A DNA stretch of 62,000 nt, taken from Diphasiastrum complanatum. Taxonomy: Eukaryota > Streptophyta > Lycopodiopsida > Lycopodiales > Lycopodiaceae. Below the pieces are notes generated by a model, which was given only the letters and a program-made list of their open reading frames with translations, did not search any database and was not told the origin of the DNA. Position 1 is the stretch's first letter, and the number at the start of each line of letters is the position of its first letter. This document shows, piece after piece, positions 52,835-61,690 of the stretch. The stretch lies in NCBI GenBank assembly GCA_029204225.1, contig CM055112.1, positions 45,815,563 to 45,877,562 on the forward strand, given 5' to 3'. Made by a program: the position numbers and the translations under genes.

Positions 52835-53443
52835 GTCAATCCCGATGAGTGCCTGGTTGCAGCGGCAGATCATGAGCCAGAGCCAGAGGTTGATCCAGAC
52901 GATGCCGCTCGGCGTGCTCTGCGGGGTGATCCCGAGGATGATGTCGATGCTGATGAGACCACCCCCCTCCCTGCTGACATTCCATTGCCCTTCTCTGATG
53001 ATGAGCCCACATATGATTCAGACGAGACGGTCGACCTTGCAAGGGATGGTCCACGTGCCCCACCCAGTACTCCCGCATCATGCCCCCTTTCCGATGATGG
53101 CTGGTCAGAGTTTGCGAGGGAGACAGAGGCTGCTGCCCAGAGACAGATAGCGCATAGACGACTCAGAGCATCACAGGCAGGCAGTTCTTCCCAGAGACCC
53201 CCCCGTGGCAGAGGGAGACCCCCAGGCAGGAGTGTACCACAGAGGGTTCCTTCCAGCAGACCCAGAGGCAGGCCAGCCAAGAGGGGACGCACTGATGATT
53301 TTTCTAGTCGTCTCTTGGCAGGCGTTGGCCCAGACTTAGAGGAGTCCCAGATGCCTCCAGACTCCCAGCCAGACTTTGTATTTGACACCCCTGCAGATGC
53401 ATCTGGCACGCAGAGAGATGATTTTTTTAGCACGGACTTGTAG
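52835..53443 (+). CDS. hAT transposase, last exon with AT-hook tail
   Basis: Starts after TTGTGCAG with VNPDECLVAAADHEPEPEVD. It continues as an acidic stretch, then a basic segment with two AT-hook cores (RGRGRPPGR and RPRGRPAKRGR), and ends FFSTDL before TAG at 53441. The exon is intact. AT-hooks bind the minor groove of AT-rich DNA. Such a tail is not part of the minimal hAT core and may add DNA affinity. Confidence 0.75.
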   Translation, partial: VNPDECLVAAADHEPEPEVDPDDAARRALRGDPEDDVDADETTPLPADIPLPFSDDEPTYDSDETVDLARDGPRAPPSTPASCPLSDDGWSEFARETEAAAQRQIAHRRLRASQAGSSSQRPPRGRGRPPGRSVPQRVPSSRPRGRPAKRGRTDDFSSRLLAGVGPDLEESQMPPDSQPDFVFDTPADASGTQRDDFFSTDL

Positions 53444-53606
53444 ATACTGATACACATTTTAGCATCATGTACAGTGGCGTCAGATGAGATGTATATATTT
53501 TTTTACAGTCTATTGGTGTCATGGCTAATTTATCGTGGTTGCTTACAAATGGTTAGCTCTGTGAAATTTGAATGGTTAGTCAGAAATGGTTTGCTCCGTG
53601 CAAGAT

Positions 53607-53608
<2 letters not shown>

Positions 53609-53670
<62 letters not shown>
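53609..53670. repeat. (GA)n microsatellite
   Basis: About 31 GA units after the hAT gene. A short CCCTAAACCCTAA stretch follows at 53766-53800 but is too short to be telomeric. Confidence 0.95.
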
Positions 53671-53672
<2 letters not shown>

Positions 53673-53985
53673 AACACATCTGCATCTCATTCATAACATA
53701 TGCATCATGTTCAACCATTTAACATAACGTGCTAAACCCGACAACCCAACAAATGGCACAATTAATATAACACCCTAAACCCTAACAAATCACCCTAAAC
53801 CCACAACCCCACAGCCATAACCATCAAAACAAGCCACAAGCATAATCATCATAACCACATCCATAAACATCATCAACCCCACCCACGTCCTCATTGTGTC
53901 GTAGGCATTGCACCACAGGTATGTGCAAATTCAACATCAAAGCTGCACTTGTGTAGCATACACTTAAACTTGCGTAGAATGTATT

Positions 53986-55195
53986 AATGGTCCAGGAATA
54001 CAGTCCACTGGTTCGTGGAGCGGGTAGGTACCCAAGGGACCGAGCCTGGCTCGATTCGGGCATCATCCGATCAAAATGGTCGTTTGACGGGCTAGAAACG
54101 CAATTAGGTCAGTCAAAATGGACTAGTTTTGCAGCTATCCGTCCGACGGTCCCGTTTCTCCAAACGGGATCCGTTTCAGGTGTCGTCCATTTCGGCCAGC
54201 GGACAACCTTGATAGGAACCTGTGGGAGCAGACGGGACGAGGACCGGACGGACAGCAGGCCCCTTCCGAAGTTCAGGGTCAAAACAGGGCTTCGGGGACA
54301 CTTTGTCGGGATGGGACCTGAAAACATTCGGAATTGACAGAATGGTCCGGGAATACAGTCCAACGATTCGTGATCCCGATACGATCTCAAGGGACCGAGC
54401 CTGGCTCGATTTGGGTGTCGTTCAGTCAAAATGGCCGTTCGACGGGACAGAAACGCAATTAGGTCACGTGAAATGGACCAGTTTTGCCGGTCTCTGTCTG
54501 ACGGCCCAGTTTCTCCAAAATGGCTTCGTTTCGGGTGTCATCCATTTCGGGCAACCGACGACCTCGCCAGGAACCTGAAGGAGCAAACAGGACGAGGAAC
54601 GGATGGACGGCCTGCAGTGAATGAAACAGTTTTGCATAAGTAATTAGTAGGCTGTTGAAGTTCATCTAGGGGGAAACCGATCACAGCATATAAGACAGAG
54701 TACTGTGTAAAATGCATCAATGGTCCGGGAACATAGTCCACAGGTTCGTGATCCCAATACGAACCCCAAGGGATCGAGTCTGGCTCGATTCGGGTATCGT
54801 TCGGTCAAAATTACCCTTCCACTGGAGAGAAGTGCAATTAGGTCAAGCGAAATGGACTGGTTTTGCAACTCTCCGTCTGACGGTCCCATTTCTCCAAACG
54901 GGATCCGATTCGGGTGCCGTCCGTTTCGGCCAGTGGACAACCTCGATATGAACCTGTGGAAACAAACAGGACGAGGAAACGACCGACGGTAGGCCCGCAA
55001 CGTCCGTCCGAAGTTCAACGTTAAACAAGGCTTCGGGGACACTTTGTCATGTCGGGACCTGAAAACTGGGAGATGTTTCGGAGCCCCCGTGATGGTACGC
55101 AAAATTTCGACGTCGTATTGTAGCGTGTTGAAGTAGTGCCATAACTAATTAGTAAGCTGTTGAAGTTCATCCGGGAAGAAACCGATCTCATCAAT
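53986..55195. repeat. Three tandem repeats of about 370 bp
   Basis: Units start at AATGGTCC: 53986-54340, 54341-54718 and 54719 to about 55195. Shared blocks include GAGCCTGGCTCGATTCGGG, CGCAATTAGGTCA and GACGGTCCCGTTTCTCC with an inverted CCCGTTT/AAACGGG. The last part, TTAGTAGGCTGTTGAAGTTCATC, is present in units 2 and 3. Units are diverged. They lie in the 3' non-coding part of the hAT element. Confidence 0.85.
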
Positions 55196-55519
55196 GGAGT
55201 CACAGTAGTCTATAGCTTGTCACAGTAGTCTCTAGCTTGTCACTGCTCATTAGCCATGGTTGTTTAGTAATATCTCAGTTATGAGAGGCATGGCCCAGTG
55301 GTTAGGTCTGTTGCAAATTTTTTTGCAAATTTTTTTGGTACCGTTTTCCTATTTTTTAACAAGAGGGGGCAGGTGGGTGTCAGACACCCTCTGATAATTA
55401 ATTCCGGGGGAAAAACAGGGGCCATAAATTGCTTTTATTTTGCTTTTGGGATGGGGGACAGTGTAGGCAGGTGCCTGTATTTTTTATTTTTTATTTTGAA
55501 AAAAAGAAAATTTGCAAAA

Positions 55520-55600
55520 AAACGGACGCGTCCGGACGCGGACGCACCCCTGGCGCGTCCGTGTCCAGACGCGGACGTCCGCGTCCGCCACCCGCTTCCT
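55520..55600. repeat. Right GGACGC subterminal block
   Basis: GGACGCGTCC (55524-55533), GGACGCGGACGC (55534-55545) and the palindrome GCGGACGTCCGC (55571-55582). It matches the theme of the left block, as expected for transposase-binding ends. Confidence 0.6.
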
Positions 55601-56015
55601 TAGGGATGTATGTAAGTGAATAATGCCATTTTCACTTTAAAAGGGGAAAATGCATGTCTCCTTAAGCCTGTCTCACTTGGAAAATTGCACCCTCGAATTT
55701 CATGATTTAGCACCCTCTTGCATTATGTCTTTACTTACAGAGTATTTCCCATATTTTTGACACTTGGAATGTGGCAACCACTTATTCTATATTTTAGCAT
55801 CCTCTTGCAATATTTTTCTTTGATGATAGAGCATTTCTCATCTATCTACCCTACATCCACTATTTTCAACTATTGATTTATCTGCTACTTAAGTTTAGCA
55901 TATACAGTAGAGAACTACAAGTAACTAACCAGAAAAAGAAGCAAAGAAGAGGTTCTAATTACAATAAAGAAATTCAAGAAGGATGATTGGTATATACTAC
56001 AAAGCGTGTGCATAC

Positions 56016-56075
56016 CCGCAACATTGATGCCAGTTCATCCTTGGAGATATAGCCTGAACCATCAGTATCATATAT
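56016..56075 (-). CDS. EF-hand calcium-binding protein, penultimate exon
   Basis: A 60-base exon on the minus strand after TTTCTTTTGATGTCTTAG. It reads IYDTDGSGYISKDELASMLR, a canonical EF loop (D1, D3, S5, Y7, S9, E12) and F-helix start. The donor CGG/GTATG closes it in phase 0. It continues in frame at 25016. Earlier exons lie beyond the window or cannot be recognised. Confidence 0.8.
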
Positions 56076-56473
56076 CTAAGACATCAAAAGAAACTTTCAA
56101 TCAATTCAACAACACATGCTAGGAACTCTTATATTTTGAGATTTTCTTGTTTCACTAAAACAAAGCTTTTGTAATCATAGACAAGAAAAACCGCCAGAAA
56201 TCTTAACCATGGCTTAACATATGTTGATTCACTTCTCAAAGAATCTTGCAAGTTTGTATAATTCGCACTCTTGACAACAACTATTAACAGAGGACAAATT
56301 GATGCAAATATCCATAGAAATAGTTGCTATGCATCCTCTTCATTTCAACTTCGAAAAAAGTTGGGGTAAAAAGCATAAAGTACAAAATTTTGAATAATCT
56401 TTTTACACTCTTTCAAGCTAACTTACTTGCGAGCATATTTAGTAGCCTTACAATAAGGTGGAGGTAAATTGAA

Positions 56474-56475
<2 letters not shown>

Positions 56476-56560
<85 letters not shown>
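56476..56560. repeat. (CT)n tract at the 5' edge of the long LINE
   Basis: About 42 CT units immediately before LINE sequence. Confidence 0.95.
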
Positions 56561-56563
<3 letters not shown>

Positions 56564-57183
56564 AAAATATATATCTTAAGCAACGAATTGCAGAAAAAAG
56601 TGCCTTGGAGGAGACTTCCAACAAGATCAATAGCTTGGAGAAACAAGTCGAGGAGACGAAAACGTGGGCAGCACTCTTCAAACCGGATGATATGGGCAGC
56701 AAACTCTCATCACTCGCAAAACAGGTTGAAGAAACGACATCGATCCTTAAGCAAGGTAATCACTCTCAGATTTCATCTTTTCCGAAGGAAAACGATTTGG
56801 AGACAGTTTTGGGTGAACAAGCCAGAAGGGCCAAAAAAGCCTTTAACATTAGAGTAAGAGGCATTGCCAATAGTGGAAAACCGTTGGAAGAAGCTACGGA
56901 TTTGCTCATTTCCAAGTTATCTCATGTGGCTGATGGTTTTGATACTGCTTGGCGTAGTAAATTTGATGACAATGTTTTGTTTATCAAGTTCCGCTCGCTT
57001 TCACAACGCAATGCTGCCCTTCGGCTTAGGGCAAAGCTTAAAGGTACTTTCATTTATATGGATGATGACTTAACAAATACTCAATGGTTGGCAAGAAAAA
57101 AGATTATCCTTGAAGCGAAAGAGAAAGGGCAAAGGGTTGTTTTTATTGACGGGAAACCGAGATTTTTCGACCTTCCACAATAG
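56561..57183 (+). CDS. LINE ORF1 protein, 5' truncated
   Basis: Open from the (CT)n junction with no ATG before residue-equivalent DDM at 56692. Two heptad-rich stretches (NKINSLEKQVEETKTWAAL; SKLSSLAKQVEETTSILKQ) indicate a coiled coil. A nucleic-acid binding part follows (NIRVRGIANSGK, VLFIKFRSLSQRNAALRL), then a C-terminal segment (LARKKIILEAKEKGQRVVFI) like L1 ORF1 C-terminal domains. It ends at TAG 57181-57183. ORF1 proteins coat LINE RNA. Truncation removes the start, so it is not translatable as a normal ORF1 here. Confidence 0.8.
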
Positions 57184-57200
57184 GAACTAGGGGCCCCCGG
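57181..57200 (+). other. In-frame UAG between ORF1 and ORF2
   Basis: The context is CAA-TAG-GAACTA followed by a GGGGCCCC palindrome. Five of the six bases after the stop fit the CARYYA readthrough context of tobamoviruses. The frame is open on both sides. Whether readthrough occurs is inference. Confidence 0.6.
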
Positions 57201-60200
57201 ATATAGAAGCTACCCAAGATCCCCTACCAATTTGAGACTTGGCTTCTGGAATTGTAATGGTTTTTTATCTTCGTCATCAGCCGGAGACTTTGCTGATTTT
57301 ATTAGAAAATGCAACATTTTGTTGTTGGCTGAAACTCATGAGTCCTTATATCATCCTCTTCCAAATATACAGGAATACTCTTGGCATTCTGCTTTTCGTC
57401 CATTTGTTAGGGGAAAAACTTGTCGAGGATCTGGAGGAGTAGCTTGTTTATACAGAGACACCACAGTTCAGATGGTTAAACAAGATCCATACGCTCGCTA
57501 TATTTGGTTACACATTATTGGCTCACTATTGGGATTACCTCAGGACATCTATATAGCTGTATGCTATTTTGCTCCACAGACCTCAGTGTTTGCTGAGTTT
57601 GGCGGGGACCCTTTTCAGGCTCTCTCAGATGATATTGCTATCTTTTCTCAGCAGGGTTCCATTTTACTAGCAGGTGATTTCAACGCCCGCACAAGCTCTA
57701 GACAAACCGAATTTCATGCAGCTACGGATCTTCTCAGGCTTTACCCTTTGGATATGGGGCTAGACCGGGTATCACAGGATGCAGACACTCCAGCTACATC
57801 TTTCGGGGAGCAGTTGATCACTCTAGCAGAGACACACGCTCTTGCCATTTTGAATGGCCTCACACAGTGGCCTTCCTCATCAGCATATACATGCTATCCT
57901 CATGGTGGAGGACATAGTGTGGTCGACTACTTCATTGGATCACCTGCTTTGATCTCTCACATTTCTGATTTCTCCATTACACCCCCTACCATTTCCGATC
58001 ACTCACTCTTACACATCTCACTTGGTCACATAACCTCTTCTTTGCAAGTTTCTTGCTCTCTTCCCACTCATAAACGTATTCCTTTCACCCAATCTGGATT
58101 CACTAATTACACCACAATCTTATCCCAACTACTCGCTAACTTCCCGTTCATGGCACCAATTGACCAGCAAGCCACTTTTCTCTCTACATCCCTCTTAGCT
58201 GCTGCTTCCTCATCCTTCCCCACCAAAACGACATCATCTCACAGAAGTGTTCACAACAGATGGTATGATGCAGAATGCCGCTCTCTTCACAATCATGTGA
58301 CATATGCCAGGTCACACTCCCCTGCCACACTCAAACAATGCCAGAAAGAATATCATAGAACCACCAGAACAAAGAAGATCAAGTACCTACAATCACTCTG
58401 CCAAAAAATGATCAACTCTTTAGATTCACCCTCCTCCTCTTTTTTCTGGAAACATTTCACCAGACACTCTTCAACATTGGCCCCCATAGCCATCGAATCC
58501 TGGATCGAGTATGCCACGGAGTTATATACCACGGACTCTCCTCCTACCTCACTCTCACCGAGACCTGACCACTGCTCACTTTTCACCCCTGACATGGTTG
58601 AAAACGCCATTAAACATGCCAAACTAAATAAAGCCACTGACTATGACTCCTTAAGTGTAGACTTCCTAAAGCCCGTAGCACATCTCATCTCCCCTTACAT
58701 TGCTCATGTTTTTAACACAGCTGTTACTTCTGGTTTTCCTACGGCTTGGTGTACTAATATCCTTCACCCCATCCTCAAGGCAGGTGATCCCATGAATGTA
58801 GGAAACTACCGCACCATTATGATTGGCCACACTCTGGCTAAGATATATGGCTCTATACTACAGACAGTTACTGGATCTTTTGCTGAAACTGAGGGTTTAC
58901 ACGCTATGGGTCAAGCTGGTTTCAGACCGGGATATTCTACTTCAGACCAGATCTTCATTTTGAGATGCATTATTGAGGAGGCTCGACATCGGAAACAGAG
59001 AATTTACTGTTGCTTTGTGGATTTTCGCAAAGCTTTTGACTCTGTTCCACGACATCTTCTTTTCCAGAGACTGTCTTCACTTGGCTTTTCAGAGGATACT
59101 ATTGCTGCGATCATTACTTTATATGAGCGAGTCTTGGCACGTTTCAGAGATGGTAGTGGCTGGTCCTCACAGATACATTCTACCATTGGTGTGAAGCAGG
59201 GTTGCCCCTTATCACCCACTCTTTTTGCACTATATATAGATGACCTCGAGCGGATTATTCGCGAGGAAGGTGGAGAGGGCTGTCCCCTAGCAGACATTAT
59301 TATCCCCATTCTCTTGTACGCTGATGATGTGGTTCTCCTCTCATCCTCTGCAGCTGGTTTACAGAGTCACCTTTCTGCTCTACATCACTTTTGCCAGCGT
59401 TGGGGATTGACGGTTAACCTTAAGAAGACTAAGATTATGGTGTTTAACACCAACAGACAGCATATGAGAGATGTGATTTTCTATTATGACGGGCTACCGA
59501 TTGAGATCGTGACCTCCTACACCTATTTGGGAGTTCTTTTCTCTGGTCCGCTACTCACTTTTCGACCAGCAGCCACCGCCAGGCTCCGCAAGGGGCATTC
59601 CGCTCTTGTGCATATGGAGAGATTTTGCTCTACTTATTATGTGCAGGATCCTGCTACCAGATGCCTACTATTTTCTGCTACTGTCTCCCCAGTTGTGCTA
59701 TATTCGGCTGAGACTTGGTGCCCTGATTTATCACGCGATACATGGAGAGATCTTACTCGTATCCAGATTCTCATGCTCAGTAGGATAATCCGGGCTAAGC
59801 CCTCAGTACCACATGATATCATACTAGCCGAGTTTGCTTCTCCTCCATTAGTTGTTGGTGCTATGTTTCAGATCATCACCTTTCTTCACAGGGTATCAGA
59901 TCTAGATACCTCCAGATACATTGTTGCTGCTCTCACTTCATCTTGTACCATTGCGGATCAGGGAGCCAAGCACTCTTGGTATCGCAGTGTCTCAGCCCTT
60001 CTTCAGACTTGGGGTTTATCCGCACTTGATCTTCCGAATGGAACCCATGCTTATATCAGACAGCAGATCTACCGGAGCTACATACGCACTATATGGTCAC
60101 ATCCTGATCCAGATAGGGTCAAGCTACATTATTATGGCACACATCTTTTACGGCTGGACGTTTCGGGCTTGCCTATTCTTCCAGTTTATCTTACACAGAC

Positions 60201-60735
60201 GCTATCTTTTGGTCTAAGATATCGTATAGGACAGCTTCGAGTCTCTTCTCATCAGCTTGCTATCGAGACAGGTAGATACACAGACACTCCCAGATTGCAG
60301 CGGATATGTCAGCTCTGTTCTCTTCAGGAGGTGGAAGATGAGTTTCATTTCATCTTTCGCTGCCCAGTATACTATGAGATTAGAGGACGATACCATTGTT
60401 TATACCGAGATATTCCCCTCACGTTGAGCTCCTTCCTCGAGTATCCAGACGCTAGATGTGTGGGTCTTCTTTTGAGAGAGATGTATATTTTACAAGCTTC
60501 ACTTCTACCTACGCTCTCAGATATGGATTCCAGTCAGGCTCACATTACTCAGTTCTTCCAGAAGCGAGACAGAGTGGATATTTCGGTTGCGGATTTTGAC
60601 GTCCCCGTCCGAAGATCGAAGACACAGAGAGTTTCGGCTCGATCCAGTGCTACTAGATCTTCATACGCCTCCCACCAGCCTACATCACGACCCACTACTA
60701 CCATCACTCATTACTTTCGGCTTGCTCGTAGCTAG
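57184..60735 (+). CDS. LINE ORF2: APE endonuclease, reverse transcriptase, CCHC, PIP tail
   Basis: Counting residues from codon 57232, the endonuclease has FWNCNG (9), LLAETH (34), LAGDFNAR (148-151) and SDH (about 253). The RT has AGFRPGYSTSDQ, FVDFRKAFDSVP, GVKQGCPLSPTLF, YADD (696-699) and GLTVNLKKTK. A CCHC motif (CQLC...HFIFRC) lies near 1025. The tail has QAHITQFF (60535-60558), a canonical PIP box, and TTTITHYF (60694-60717), a PIP-like motif. The first in-frame ATG is at 57472, after two catalytic residues of the endonuclease, so translation must enter from ORF1 or a non-AUG codon. It nicks target DNA and copies LINE RNA. No frameshifts. Confidence 0.92.
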   Translation, partial: ELGAPGYRSYPRSPTNLRLGFWNCNGFLSSSSAGDFADFIRKCNILLLAETHESLYHPLPNIQEYSWHSAFRPFVRGKTCRGSGGVACLYRDTTVQMVKQDPYARYIWLHIIGSLLGLPQDIYIAVCYFAPQTSVFAEFGGDPFQALSDDIAIFSQQGSILLAGDFNARTSSRQTEFHAATDLLRLYPLDMGLDRVSQDADTPATSFGEQLITLAETHALAILNGLTQWPSSSAYTCYPHGGGHSVVDYFIGSPALISHISDFSITPPTISDHSLLHISLGHITSSLQVSCSLPTHKRIPFTQSGFTNYTTILSQLLANFPFMAPIDQQATFLSTSLLAAASSSFPTKTTSSHRSVHNRWYDAECRSLHNHVTYARSHSPATLKQCQKEYHRTTRTKKIKYLQSLCQKMINSLDSPSSSFFWKHFTRHSSTLAPIAIESWIEYATELYTTDSPPTSLSPRPDHCSLFTPDMVENAIKHAKLNKATDYDSLSVDFLKPVAHLISPYIAHVFNTAVTSGFPTAWCTNILHPILKAGDPMNVGNYRTIMIGHTLAKIYGSILQTVTGSFAETEGLHAMGQAGFRPGYSTSDQIFILRCIIEEARHRKQRIYCCFVDFRKAFDSVPRHLLFQRLSSLGFSEDTIAAIITLYERVLARFRDGSGWSSQIHSTIGVKQGCPLSPTLFALYIDDLERIIREEGGEGCPLADIIIPILLYADDVVLLSSSAAGLQSHLSALHHFCQRWGLTVNLKKTKIMVFNTNRQHMRDVIFYYDGLPIEIVTSYTYLGVLFSGPLLTFRPAATARLRKGHSALVHMERFCSTYYVQDPATRCLLFSATVSPVVLYSAETWCPDLSRDTWRDLTRIQILMLSRIIRAKPSVPHDIILAEFASPPLVVGAMFQIITFLHRVSDLDTSRYIVAALTSSCTIADQGAKHSWYRSVSALLQTWGLSALDLPNGTHAYIRQQIYRSYIRTIWSHPDPDRVKLHYYGTHLLRLDVSGLPILPVYLTQTLSFGLRYRIGQLRVSSHQLAIETGRYTDTPRLQRICQLCSLQEVEDEFHFIFRCPVYYEIRGRYHCLYRDIPLTLSSFLEYPDARCVGLLLREMYILQASLLPTLSDMDSSQAHITQFFQKRDRVDISVADFDVPVRRSKTQRVSARSSATRSSYASHQPTSRPTTTITHYFRLARS

Positions 60736-60975
60736 TTTCCTCCGCGGAGCAGGTGGTTAAGCTCTTGCTTTGTACCCTCACCAGCTGGTGGTCAAGCTTG
60801 GATACTTTTTCTCTTAGAGACAGAGAGATCGATATTTTAGTTTTAGTTTTACTGTCTTTTCATTGGTAAATAAGTCCTTATGCGGACAATGCTTCTCACA
60901 TTTTGTACTCTCTTTTGTCTTATGTGCCCCTGGGCACCAAAAGACGTTAATAATAATAATTCTAATTCTAATTCT

Positions 60976-60978
<3 letters not shown>
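60736..60978 (+). other. LINE 3' UTR with bulged stem-loop
   Basis: CTTTTG (60912-60917) pairs with CAAAAG (60938-60943). After a TCTTAT bulge, GTGCCC (60924-60929) pairs with GGGCAC (60932-60937). A tail of TAA and TTCTAA units follows (60948-60978). LINE RTs of several families, including maize L1, recognise 3' stem-loops, so this is the likely RT-binding site. Confidence 0.75.

Positions 60979-61064
<86 letters not shown>
60979..61064. repeat. (CT)n tract at the 3' edge of the long LINE
   Basis: About 43 units, almost the same length as the tract at the 5' edge. Confidence 0.95.
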
Positions 61065-61068
<4 letters not shown>

Positions 61069-61319
61069 ACAGCCATAGCAATGGGATTCCCATCTTCACG
61101 GAGTAGCAACATTATCCACCCCATCCAAAAGTCGCAAATCCCATATACAACCAAACAAGTACCCTAGCAATGAAATCATGCCATAGATCAAGTAGACTTC
61201 AAATCACATCACTTTACTTAGGATTCTACTTTTACTCTCAAGGTCCTTAATATAGTGAGAATACATAGTTGCGTTGGTGGACCTCCTGGACACTATTGAC
61301 TCATTATCATGCATATGCT

Positions 61320-61690
61320 TATCCAAGGAATTCAAGGCCTACACCTTTCACCAGATTTGGTTCTTGCATGGCAATATATGTGTTTTAGGCCACTTCAAAG
61401 TCCATATTCCGAGAGGGTATATCAAAGGCAGTTACCAACACTATTGGGCGTGAAGCAAGATTGCTAGCTCTCTCCCCCACTCTTTGTGATGTAGATATTA
61501 ATGAGTTGGAGATAATTTTTACCTATAGTGGACGTATAGGGAACAAATTGAAAAAAATACATTAATTTCTACTAAAGGACTTTTTAGTTATGATCTCTTT
61601 ATGGATCGCTATCTCATCTTTGAAGTTCTTCATGGACTGGGGAATATTTCATCTTAGTGAATAGCATGGTTTTCTTCTGGATTTTGTAGG
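61320..61690 (+). pseudogene. LINE reverse-transcriptase fragment
   Basis: Decayed RT motifs in order: GVKQDC followed by SPTL and DVDINELEIIF near 61449-61540 (like GVKQGCPLSPTLF...IDDLERII), then FFMDWGIFHLSE near 61630-61660 (like HFCQRWGLTVNLKK). Stops and frame changes are frequent. Confidence 0.65.

Larger units (their letters stand above)
38457..55600 (+). mobile_element. hAT-family DNA transposon (interrupted by chromovirus K)
   Basis: A DUF659-type transposase gene (38982-53443) lies between two GC-rich blocks sharing the palindrome GGACGCGTCC: 38457-38570 at the left and 55520-55600 at the right. Removing the 11.2-kb chromovirus leaves about 6 kb, a normal size for an autonomous hAT. 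The exact termini and the 8-bp target duplication could not be resolved, so boundaries are approximate. Confidence 0.5.
25017..56015 (-). other. Giant intron of the EF-hand gene
   Basis: Bounded by GTATG at 56015 (donor) and TTTCAG at 25017 (acceptor), about 31.0 kb long, phase 0. It contains at least two copia elements, several LINE fragments, solo LTRs, a TIR element and the hAT gene with two nested chromoviruses. That both exons belong to one gene is inferred from frame, splice signals and EF-hand pairing. Confidence 0.7.
56561..60980 (+). mobile_element. Long LINE with ORF1 and ORF2 in one frame
   Basis: About 4.4 kb of LINE: the ORF1 part, a single TAG, a full ORF2 without frameshift, a 225-base 3' UTR with a stem-loop, and a tail of TAA and TTCTAA units. 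The 5' end is truncated inside ORF1 against a (CT)n tract, and a second (CT)n tract follows the tail. ORF1 with coiled coil and RRM-like domains plus an APE/RT ORF2 resembles L1/Tx1-type elements. The exact clade was not determined. Intact ORF2 suggests a recent insertion. Confidence 0.9.

Noticed and set aside
53766-53802. Interstitial telomere repeat (CCCTAAACCCTAA)
   Set aside because: Only about two imperfect units; too short to be telomeric in origin.
57232-57234. TTG as ORF2 start codon
   Set aside because: Non-AUG initiation at TTG is unlikely in plants, and the frame is open further upstream to the UAG; entry from ORF1 is a better explanation.
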